64,000 bases of DNA. It comes from Adiantum capillus-veneris (taxonomy: Eukaryota > Streptophyta > Polypodiopsida > Polypodiales > Pteridaceae). Shown here in pieces: positions 21,876 through 30,610 of this stretch. The position numbers were made by a program, and so were the translations under genes. The DNA lies in NCBI GenBank assembly GCA_014529385.2, contig CM043963.1:3663001-3727000 (forward strand). The letters are read 5' to 3'. The notes beneath the pieces are model-generated. The model worked only from the letters and a program-made list of their open reading frames with translations, did not search any database and was not told the DNA's origin. Within the stretch, counting starts at the first letter, position 1, and every line of letters begins with the position of its first letter.

Positions 21876-23225
21876 TAAGTTAATTGCGAAAGTGTTTTGT
21901 GTTGCATTCTCGTGCATGCATGCATGTAATCCCGAATAAAGGGTGAATCTTTGTGCTATATACATCCGATTCAACAAAAATCATGTTTCTCCTTTAGAGA
22001 ATCAAAAGTTCTATTATTTGACGTTGCATTGAAATGGAATTTCCAAAAAAAAATTGGTGAAATAGCTCTTACTAACTTAAAAAATCAAAACAATACAAGT
22101 TGCATCAAAAAATATTGCTCATTACTTCTTTCTAATTGCCATCTTACATCATCATCAGGCTCAATCGAGACGTTTTGGAAGAAATCCCTTGCAATAATTA
22201 ACGTTCCATGTTGGAATGCACTCATTGAAGGATATGTCCAACATGGATAGGGCAACCTCCAAGAACTATCGCATGTTTTCAACAGAGGGCACTTGTATCT
22301 TAGAGCCCCTAAAGCATGTGGCATTATGAAAGACATTGACTTCAGCAAAATATCCATGACAAGATTTTTTCGTCAAGAGCTTTTAAGAAAAAAACCATCC
22401 CTCTCTGCAATGCAAACAACAAACAAATGCTCCTCAATCCCGATCTCCTTGAAAAAAATGTTGAACTGACCCACAAAATCAAAACGTGTTCAAGGCAATT
22501 TTCGCAGGCATCATAAATTTTCATAACTATGTACGACATTTAACATTGAGAAATGCAAACCCTATGATTGCAAGGATGGAAAAACATTGACATGTACGTA
22601 TTATGGATCTCTTCCTCTTATCTCTAGAGCTCTTCTCAGTTATGCTAACTTGTCATGCATATCGAGCCCTTTCCATTGGCCACCTGAGAGAAGAGCTTAG
22701 CCTTCCCAATCATATCCGTCATAATAGCCCTGGGTTGATAATCCCAATCCCTCCCTGCCTCGGATCAATATCACTTTTATTTAATGGATAAGCTAAAACT
22801 ATAGGAAACAAAGAAATCCACTCTAGAGTAACCTAAAGCCCAATTCTTCCACGTTTATACTTTCTCTACTCTATTAATTGATAAGCGTGGTGAATTATTC
22901 ATTTGGTTTACTAAAAAATAAACTCACAATAGAATTTTAAAAAGAAAAGCTGAAAAGAAAATCCTTGGACTTAAATGAAGGGAGCATTTATTAAAAAAAC
23001 AAGTAATCTTAAAACAAAAGGTTTTTTTTCCAAACTCACAATAGAAAATGTATAAATTGTATTCATCAAGAAAATGTACAGGGACCTCAAGCTCATACCG
23101 AGCCTTGAGGGAACACAAATTACATTCGATAGAACTAGGGTTCCTCAAGGACGCAATCCACAGTCCCTCAATAGAACAATTCTAACATGACGTCACTGCG
23201 TTGATGGCCCATTACCATTCATTTG
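21876..23225. other. No gene seen
   Basis: A/T-rich non-coding stretch with A-runs near 22040 and 22980-23025. The end near 22930-23200 could be the 3' untranslated part of the LINE fragment that follows to the right on the minus strand, but I could not identify a tail. Confidence 0.35.
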
Positions 23226-23229
23226 AGGT

Positions 23230-24060
23230 CTTCCTTCTACCAATGGAGACAATCAGTTCCTTGCTTTCCACTACTATTTCAGAGAAGCTTGCAGTTGCCA
23301 GGGTCTTCTCAAACACCCTACGGTTCTTGGTCTTCCAAATTTCTTTAAAGAAGGAAAACTATCCTCCATGTCCTTTGTATCCACTTGCAAGCTTTTCTTG
23401 CTACGCCATCGATAGTCGAGCAATCTTTGAACAGGTGAGGAAGATCCTCCCAAGCTATTTTGCAGCCACTACATCTATCCGGGCCAATCCCTCTAGCATG
23501 AATTTTCATACATATCAAAAGTACCCCCACTAACACCTTCTAAATAAAGCACTTCGTTGCCAAGGGCCATTGTGGGGTCCAAATGTTCTTCACTATCGTC
23601 CCACATCTTGCCTCCGTCCATTGTATATTCCACAGCTTGTTGAGGGGAGAGAACCAATCAACAGAGCCCATAAGAGTCAGATAAACGTCTTTGGTTTCCA
23701 ATTTCTCAAAATGCCTACCCTTGGTCCATCGCCAGGTTTTCCACTCAAATTCAGATTCACATACCGGCATGCAACATTTGTCCAAGCCTTCTAGCACTTT
23801 GATTGCCATTAGATTTTTTGTCACACTCAGGCTAAACTGAGAAGCCAATTGATCAGAATCCTTCCATTTCCTATCATTGCAGTCCTAGAAATGGGCCAGA
23901 TGACTTAAGCCTTTGTTGTTCATGTTTTGGGTAATGTCCCTCCAAAGAGGATTAAGAAGCACATTACTAGCTTTAGAGACTCAAGGGGACCAGTGAGAGA
24001 TGGGAGTTCTAAAAGTATCTGGTTAATTCTTTCCACTCTAGTACCTATGTTTCTCTCTTG
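23230..24060 (-). pseudogene. LINE reverse transcriptase C-terminal / zf-RVT fragment
   Basis: Minus-strand frames 23848-23540 and 23536-23345 encode the C-terminal part of a plant L1-type LINE. The stretch WTPQWPLATKCFI (core start of the zinc-binding domain) is followed after a short break by IHARGIGPDRCSGCKIAWED, then LPHLFKDCSTIDG, the C-x2-C...H...C pattern of the zf-RVT family. Upstream the decayed text NPLWRDITQNMNNKGLSHLA matches the region between reverse transcriptase and zf-RVT. The polymerase core is missing, so this is a truncated, dead copy. Confidence 0.7.
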
Positions 24061-24761
24061 CGCTTCCATACTAGTTTTCTAGTTTTAAGGAGGACCACGA
24101 AGGGGCAAACAGCTTGTCGTGCAACTCTAGCCCCTTCCATTGGCCTCTTTAAGAGCGATTTTTTACCTTTCTAGCCATGACCCTTACCATGCTATCTTAG
24201 GCCTTGTCGTGCTTAGAGATTGCTATAAGAAAAGTGTAAAGGAAAATCATAATGCCCTTCACTAAAAAGATCCATTTACAATGTAAACAAGGTAAAGACT
24301 TATACTTGTCTTTTTTCAGCCAGCACACACTCGTCACCTAGTGATCAAGGTGGATATGTGGGTGAGTAAGAACCCACGCTCGAACCCGCGGTGACATCTT
24401 TCATGTTAAATTTCAAAGTTCAACTACCCTCATGAATATTTTGAGCTTATCAAAAGGACTTTCATGAGCTCTCACCTCATTGGCTTGTTAAACGAGCCAT
24501 AGGGGGGACGCATGAAAGTTCATTAATCTCTTAGTCTTGATGGGCACATGTCTTTCAAGTAATGCATAAAAGTATTAAAAACTTTAAGAAATAATTACAT
24601 TGTTTAAAAGGTGGGGTCGTGACTTTAACAATTGTCTCTCGAGGTTCCAGTCGATGTTTTGTTTTGAGTTTTATTTGGTTTTGACTTAGTAAGAGACAGA
24701 AGATATTTTTATACTCACATATAAACAAATACTAATTTGTAGCCACTACCTATGGTGGCGA

Positions 24762-24763
<2 letters not shown>
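24061..24763. other. No gene seen
   Basis: Non-coding; no repeats with clear ends. It precedes the compound microsatellite. Confidence 0.4.
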
Positions 24764-24814
<51 letters not shown>

Positions 24815-24852
24815 CTATATATACACACACACACACATATATATATATATAG
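24764..24852. repeat. Compound microsatellite (CT)n(GT)n...(AC)n(AT)n
   Basis: A CT run of about 20 units, then GTGTGTGT, TATATA, a CA run and an AT run. It lies just before the LINE endonuclease fragment. Confidence 0.95.
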
Positions 24853-24965
24853 AAAATAGGAATGCGTGATCTATGAGGCCGAGTTACAATTGAAAATATG
24901 CTTTTGGAATTGAAATGAATACCTATGGAATACGGGGGTTGGCATTGATGAGTTAACAAAAAAAG

Positions 24966-25720
24966 ACGATGTTATACTTCTCGTTGAAATTTGGGAGCAT
25001 GATACAAAAAGAATTAATGGCTTCGAGGATTACAATGTACATTCATTGATGTGATCAAAGAATCCAAAGCAACGAATAGGGCAAGGAGAGATACCGTATA
25101 TGGTTAAAAAAGAATTGGAAGATTTTGTATCAATTGTGAAAGATGACAAGTACAAACATTATGTATAGCTAAAAACAAAGACACCAAAAAGAGCACCCAT
25201 TTGTGTGTCGATAACTACATTCCTCATCATGATTCCCCCTTTTATGTTTGCATGGATAGAGTTCAATCATTTTTTGATTTAGAAGAAGACATTGCTTATT
25301 TCGAAGACGAAGATGATGCTATTGTCTTTGGGGATATGAATGCTCGCACAAAAACATTGCAACATGATATTCAACAATTTGATATGCTATACATTTCAAA
25401 GGAAGTTCACTTGTATGATCGTACTTCAATGGATGAAAAAGAGTTGGATCACTATGAAAAGTTACTTTTATACATGTGCAATAGCACAAGTATGCTCATT
25501 GCCAATGGTGTATCTTTGTGGAGTCGAACCAATGGATTGCAAGGAAATAACATCGTGAGATGGAATATTTTGCATTGGAATTCATTTATTTATTTTCTTC
25601 CCGGAAAAGTAAAGAGTTTCACAATTTGAGCATATCACAAAAAGAATTTTTTTATTATCATGTTGATTTTGCACCAAATTATTCTCCCAACACTACAAAC
25701 CCAAACCCGATTCCTAACAC
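24966..25720 (+). pseudogene. LINE endonuclease (EEP) domain fragment
   Basis: Plus-strand decayed reading that matches an apurinic-type endonuclease of non-LTR retrotransposons. Around 24985 it has ILLVEIWEHD (metal-binding Glu block), then VKKELEDFVSIV, then YIPHHDSPFY near 25216. Next come DLEEDIAYFEDEDDAIVFGD and MNART at about 25280-25345; the GD-x-N motif is a hallmark of the exonuclease-endonuclease-phosphatase family. The frame 25201-25629 has no true ATG and is an internal open stretch. The reverse transcriptase that should follow is missing: coding similarity stops near 25720. It nicks target DNA in intact relatives. Confidence 0.7.
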
Positions 25721-26841
25721 TAGGAGTCCCTTACGCTTATGGAAAAGAGGACGCGTCTCTTTGATTCTAAGAATAATGATAGCTAGGGAGAATAGTGCAA
25801 ACTCCCTCCATGTGTGTTGTGTGCTCACATTCTGTAGGACGTATACAAATGTGGCTACTCAATACTCATAACTAAAGAGATACAACAGATTCATAATTAA
25901 TGTATTGGTTCAGAACGTCCATGTCTTAAAAAACAATGGACAAAGGTGTGAAACATGTTTCCATCCTCAACAAAGTACCCTGTAACGGTAAGGACCGCTT
26001 CTGGTCTCCCTCAATCTTGTTAATGAAACTTGACAAGCTTAGACTAATCTAGTGGTACGTACTGGGCCGTCATGATCAAGTCAAACAGCCAAAAATACAG
26101 CATATATATAAGGTAAAGTGTTGAAAGAAAAGAGAGCACCCCAAGTTACAACTGCTACAATCAGTGAAAATTAAGCTTTTGCTTGGAGAATATTATGTGA
26201 AAAGTTCACCCGTCCAATCTACCCAACCCATCCATTATGTGATGAACCAGAAACAGATCCAAGCATGGTAGCTTACCAAAAATGTGCCATGTAGCATAGC
26301 TACTATGTCATTCTAATCTTACGCGCACATAACAACATACAAATACCCTGTGAGATACAATGCCTAGTCACATTGCCCCAAGTTTTACATTTGATTACAT
26401 GTCACGAAGAATAAGAACCTCCCAATGCAGGAACACACCGTATGGCAGCTTGCTCAACAGCATTTGTGTGAAGCTATTCTAATCTGCTTTGTTTCTGCTG
26501 CATACCTTAGGTTATGATCATGACATCATGCCCAGTCATGTTGCAGTACTGCGTGCGTGCACGCGCACGCTGGCATGTGTGCGTGGGGGGGTGGGTGGGT
26601 GCACCAGTGCATGCATGTAGATTGAGAGAGAAAAAACAATCAGCTTCACCTCTTGACGGAGGCCAAAAAACCCTGATAAATGAAACTCATACTTACAGAC
26701 TCACTCTGCAGAAAATTTAAACAAGAGAGGCGTGTCTTTCCTATACAACAATTACCCATTTGCATTGGGTGTCAGACTGTGTATACCTATGCAATGATCG
26801 ACTCTGGCAAGATTCACCAAAGCCATCATCCAAAACTGTCT
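25721..26841. other. Non-coding, possibly 3' flank of the SKIP8-like gene
   Basis: No ORF with recognisable content. If the minus-strand gene fragment at 26842-27389 is genuine, this would be its 3' untranslated and flanking region. A short G-run and GTG-rich block is at 26578-26605. Confidence 0.4.
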
Positions 26842-27389
26842 TCAATTAACAAATGGCCCAAAATCAAAATTGCCTCCTTCCAGTTGTAGAGAGCTATGAT
26901 GATGGACCATGTACCAGTGACCGTGGTGCAGCTCAAACACATTGGTCGTCATTATGAGGTCTGGAGATGAATTGATACTCTCTTTCAAAGTTACCCAGGC
27001 CACATTGCCAAAAACCCGTACACGCTCATCCTGAAGATCAAACTCGAATCTTTGATTCCAACTGAAGATAGTGCGCCAATGTTCCATGATGCTTTCATAG
27101 CTGCCAATCATCAACCAAATTTGAAAGTGAGCAACAGAAAACAGATAGCACACACTAAAATCGACATTTTAGTCAAAACTTTTAAGTCCTACCCCGATAG
27201 ACATTCACCATTGGGATGTATGCACTTAACATAATCTGAATGCAACCAGAGGCGATTCATTCCTTTTATGGACTTCGCATGGAAGCTCTTGTAGAAGTTC
27301 CTATTCACCTCCAAGACAGCTTTAGTGACAGCATAATGGGCCTTCCATCCACATGGGGCCATTACACAACTCTGTTCCACAGTAAAATC
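26842..27389 (-). pseudogene. NTF2/SnoaL-like (F-box SKIP8-like) gene, two-exon fragment
   Basis: Two minus-strand exons join in frame across a 92-bp GT-AG intron. Exon A (27389-27193) contains AVLEVNRNFYKSFHAKSIKG and MNRLWLHSDYVKCIHPNGE. Exon B (27100-26842) contains SIMEHWRTIFSW, RVRVFGNVAWVTLKES, TTNVFELHHGHWYMVHHHSS and a stop. The donor is GT at 27192-27191 and the acceptor AG at 27102-27101; the exon A phase (two bases left over) is completed by the first base of exon B. The order matches the NTF2/SnoaL-like fold found in plant SKIP8-type F-box proteins, an adaptor family of SCF ubiquitin ligases. No F-box exon is seen, and upstream sequence is occupied by a microsatellite and a LINE. 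It may be the 3' end of a real gene with repeat-filled introns or a captured or dead copy; the clean splice and unbroken exons favour recent functionality. Confidence 0.6.
27101..27192 (-). other. Intron of the SKIP8-like fragment
   Basis: 92 bp, GT-AG on the minus strand, pyrimidine/T-rich before the acceptor, with an in-frame stop immediately after the donor. It interrupts a Gly codon. Confidence 0.6.
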
Positions 27390-27432
27390 CTGCATCGAAA
27401 GGGCACAACTAACAATATTAGTGGCAAGTCCA

Positions 27433-27434
<2 letters not shown>

Positions 27435-27480
<46 letters not shown>
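27435..27480. repeat. (CT)n microsatellite
   Basis: About 23 CT units between the SKIP8-like exon and the LINE 3' fragment. Confidence 0.95.
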
Positions 27481-27485
<5 letters not shown>

Positions 27486-27489
27486 CAAA

Positions 27490-28436
27490 CAAAGCGTCAC
27501 TCGAAGGTGGGAAATATTTAATAAAGTCAATGGCTTTCAATGTGTGTGTGGTCCAAATGCCATTGTATGGGGTAGAGGTATGGGGACCAAGTATTCCGGC
27601 CAGCACTTGGAGTGACATTGAGAAAATTCAGAAAAAGTTCTTATGTAGACATATGGGGATAAAAACCACAACACCATACTCAGTGATGCTATTGGAGACT
27701 AGAAAAAGACCATTGGAAATGCTTGCTTTGCAAAGAATGCATAGATATCTCTTGAAGGTGAAGTTGATGCCTAATAACCGTTTGCCTCACATAGCATGGG
27801 AGGTAGGATGTAAGCTGCAAAAGAACCACAAAAGCAAGTTTCTCACCTCTAGCCGAATGTGGGAGCATATATGGACATGCATGTAGAGGAAGGTATCGAG
27901 CATGAGCACGAGCTGAATTTTGAACTACAATTACTTGAGGCCCTTCATAGCAAATGGAAGAATGCAATGCACAGGTCCAAGTTTGAATACTATTGCAAGC
28001 ACATAAACACACAATACTGGGAAGAATACAAAACCGAGGAAACCCAAATACATATCAGGACACCCATGTCCTACAGTGCGAGACGGGCCATCACCCTGAT
28101 GCGGACAAGATCACACATGCTCAAAAGTGAAACGGGAGGATAGCTGAATATTGATGCAAACATGAGGAGATGCACTCAATGCAACTTGAATTCATTGGAA
28201 AATGAGGCACATGTAACCCTTGAATGTCCAGCATATGCACACATTCGGTTCGAGTTTCCTCAGTATGTACTACATTTGAGGAGCTTCTCTCAAGAACACA
28301 TCCCTCTCCAGTAGCACTAGGCATCTATCTTGCCGAAGTGCTAGAACATCACACCACACTCACAAACAAGATCATCACACAATCATGACACGCCCCCTCC
28401 TTCACATGGGAAGGGGGGAGTCTCATATATGAGATT
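27490..28436 (+). pseudogene. LINE ORF2 C-terminal region
   Basis: Plus-strand 5'-truncated LINE. The frame from 27530 encodes MPLYGVEVWGPSIPASTWSD, then IEKIQKKFLCRHMG, then TTPYSVMLLETRKRPLEMLA and RLPHIAWEV, the region after the reverse transcriptase in a LINE group with a YG-x-EVWG block. A second frame from 27859 holds ELQLLEALHSKWKNAMHRSK, and near 28170 a C-x2-C ... H...C site (RCTQCNLNSLENEAHVTLEC). The first ATG is internal, not a start. Frame changes near 27885 and a stop at 28141 make it a dead copy. It belongs with, or to the same family as, the endonuclease fragment at 24966, but the polymerase core is absent. Confidence 0.7.
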
Positions 28437-28500
28437 TTGGGTCCCATGGGTCATTCTGGCTTCCCGAGGACGTAAATACATCATCATCATCATCATCTCT
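28437..28500 (+). repeat. LINE 3' end with (CAT)n tail
   Basis: The 3' untranslated end GGGTCCCATGGGTCAT...CCGAGGACG is followed by about six CAT/TCA triplets (28479-28497). The same end sequence appears at 34866-34900 followed by a CT run, so these are 3' termini of one LINE family with simple-repeat tails in place of poly(A). Confidence 0.65.
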
Positions 28501-28536
28501 TCGCACTAGCCTCCCTGGGTGAGGGGCAGCCCTAGG

Positions 28537-28792
28537 TGTTAGGGAATAAAGGCCTAGGTGCCTTGTACTTATAACTTATAAGTTAAAAGGACTTATAAGT
28601 GAGGGAGCCCAAGTGTGAATGGCCCCCTAGTCACTTACTCATATACTCAAAGGTGAAGCCCAAATAAAATATAACGATCTCTCTCTCTCTCTCACGTTTT
28701 CTCTGCGTGTGCTCTTTCTGTGCCAATCTCCCCTTCTCCTTCACTCTCATTGCATAGGACAGCAAGTGGGCTCTCTCTCCTGCTCCCCCACA
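28537..28792 (+). mobile_element. Copia-2 5' LTR
   Basis: 256 bp, TGTTAGGGAATAAAGG...CCCCCACA. It contains repeated ACTTATAA/TTATAAGT half-palindromes at 28565-28603, an A/T-rich AAATAAAATATAA block near 28662 that may serve as promoter element, and a short CT run. Confidence 0.95.
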
Positions 28793-28794
28793 CA

Positions 28795-28806
28795 TGGTAT
28801 CAGAGC
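28795..28806 (+). other. Copia-2 primer binding site
   Basis: TGGTATCAGAGC, perfect complement to the initiator tRNA-Met 3' end, two bases after the 5' LTR. Confidence 0.95.
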
Positions 28807-29347
28807 TTTAGGGTTTCCAAGAGAGCCATCTTCGCAACACAGATCAGAATTCTGTTTTTGCTCGCTGTGGGAAGGATATTCAACCGTTTTCGATCAACTC
28901 TGTCGCGAAGGGATCCTCTCACCGTGTAGAATCGACCTCCGGTGACAGTTTCCCCAAAATTAGGGTTTCAAAAACTGGCGAACAGCAGCCTATTTCTGCT
29001 GAAATTGACCAATTTCGGTGTCAATTTGATGCAATTTCATTAGGGCAAGTCTCACAGGTCAATCTTACAGGTGTTTCCACCAACGAGGTTCTGAAAATTC
29101 AGCAAAACAGGTGTTTACAGGTCTGATTTTTACCCTAAAACAGGGAATTTCAGCAAGCAAATGATGTACACATCTTGTGGAAACCTTTGGTAAGGGTTTG
29201 GCAGTGAATGTACGCCGTTTTGGGGTGATTCCGCGTGAAATTTGCTCGCTGTTTTTCTGTAACAGCAAGCTGTTTTTTGCCCGATTGCGCACATTTGGGC
29301 GTGTTTAGGTCGGCAAAACAGGGTTTCAGTGGTTGCAATCACTCAGA
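28807..29347 (+). other. Copia-2 leader
   Basis: About 540 bp untranslated leader between the primer site and the gag ATG. No ORF of note. It contains several short repeats of the type AACAGG/TTTCAGCA. Confidence 0.7.
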
Positions 29348-30610
29348 ATGGCTTCTAGCAGTGAAAGTGGCAATTTGTTGCACATTCGCAAGCTTGAAGG
29401 TGCCCATAACTTTGCTATATGGAAGAAGCAATGTTATAATGTGATGTTGCAGAAGAAACAGGCGAAACCTATTAAGTTACAGGGTGTGAAACCGGTTGAT
29501 ATGGAGGTTGAAGAATGGGAAGAAGTGGACGAGTTGGCTCGCTCCACGATCATGCTTTCGGTGTCTAACAATTTACTCTTCAATGTAGAGAATGAGCAGA
29601 CAGCATGGGGCATGTGGAAGCGTTTAGACGAGTTGTATGCACAGCAGAGTGCTGCCAGTAAAGTGTATTGGCTTAAGAAGCTTATGGATCTCCGCATGAA
29701 GGAGGGCACGCACATGTCAGTGCACCTCAATGAATTCAATTCTATTTTCAGCCAACTGACAGAGCTGAAATTCACGATTGATGAGGAGTTCAAAGCTACT
29801 TTTCTGCTATGCACATTGCCCGAGAGTTGGGATGTATTCCGGACAGCTCTTAGTAACTCAAGTGCGTCACTTAAGTATGCAGATGTAGAGAGTTCTCTCT
29901 TGATGGAAGAGATGAACAGGAAGAACACCACAGGTGGGTCTTCTAATGCATTGCACTTGAGAGGCAGGTCTCAACAGAGGGAGAAATCTGACAGTAAGGA
30001 CAGGGCACGCAGCAAATCTCGTAGGAAAGATGTTGTGTGTCATCATTGTGGAAAGAAAGGGCATTATAAACGGGAATGCTATGAGTGGAAGAAAGAGAAG
30101 AACAAGGGTGTTGAAACTGATGCAAAGGACAAGGGAAATGCCAAGAAGAGCACTGTGTTGATTGACGAAATCAATGTTGCTAGTAGTTGTGACAGTGACA
30201 GCAGCACTGATGTACTCAATGCCTCTTCTGTGGATGCACATACCCTTGCTATGGGTTCTGATGTGGACATGCATACTTGGATTCTTGATTCACGTGCCTC
30301 CTTTCATGTAACACCTCATAGGGATTGGTTTACACAGTACTCAGGTGAGGTGCAGGGTACTGTTTATTTGGGAGACAACTATGCATGTGACATTGCAGGT
30401 ATTGGCAGTGTCCAGTTTTCCTTTGCTAATGGTATGACTTTTGTTTTGCACAAAGTGCGCCATGTGCCACAACTCAAGAAGAGTTTGATTAGTACAGGGC
30501 AGCTAGATGATGCAGGCTATCACACCACTTTTGGTGATAGCAAGTGGAAAATTTGTAAAGGGGCCCGGATTGTAGCCAAGGGTTGTAAATCGGACACTTT
30601 GTATCCTTAG
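29348..30610 (+). CDS. Copia-2 gag and protease
   Basis: Starts at the ATG at 29348 (MASSSESGNLLHIRKLEGAH); the open frame begins slightly earlier but without a Met codon. It ends at TAG 30608-30610, 420 codons. Order: gag N-terminal domain with the NFAIWKKQCYNVML block, UBN2 domain to about residue 180, a basic stretch, CCHC zinc knuckle CHHCGKKGHYKREC from about residue 231, and protease active site near residue 312. The active site reads WILDSRASFHVTP: Arg replaces the Gly of the usual DSGAS, which should cripple protease activity. Same frame as the downstream ORF, so one nonsense codon alone separates them. Confidence 0.93.
   Translation: MASSSESGNLLHIRKLEGAHNFAIWKKQCYNVMLQKKQAKPIKLQGVKPVDMEVEEWEEVDELARSTIMLSVSNNLLFNVENEQTAWGMWKRLDELYAQQSAASKVYWLKKLMDLRMKEGTHMSVHLNEFNSIFSQLTELKFTIDEEFKATFLLCTLPESWDVFRTALSNSSASLKYADVESSLLMEEMNRKNTTGGSSNALHLRGRSQQREKSDSKDRARSKSRRKDVVCHHCGKKGHYKRECYEWKKEKNKGVETDAKDKGNAKKSTVLIDEINVASSCDSDSSTDVLNASSVDAHTLAMGSDVDMHTWILDSRASFHVTPHRDWFTQYSGEVQGTVYLGDNYACDIAGIGSVQFSFANGMTFVLHKVRHVPQLKKSLISTGQLDDAGYHTTFGDSKWKICKGARIVAKGCKSDTLYP

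Noticed and set aside
24966-28500. A single complete LINE spanning endonuclease to tail
   Set aside because: No reverse transcriptase core lies between 25720 and 27490; that space holds a minus-strand gene fragment and other sequence. Two separate truncated copies are more likely.
28565-28603. Rho-independent terminator-like palindromes in the Copia-2 LTR
   Set aside because: The ACTTATAA/TTATAAGT repeats are A/T-rich and in a eukaryotic LTR; bacterial terminator logic does not apply.
29434-29931. Minus-strand ORF of 165 codons opposite Copia-2 gag
   Set aside because: Shadow of the gag frame; no coherent domain and no start context.
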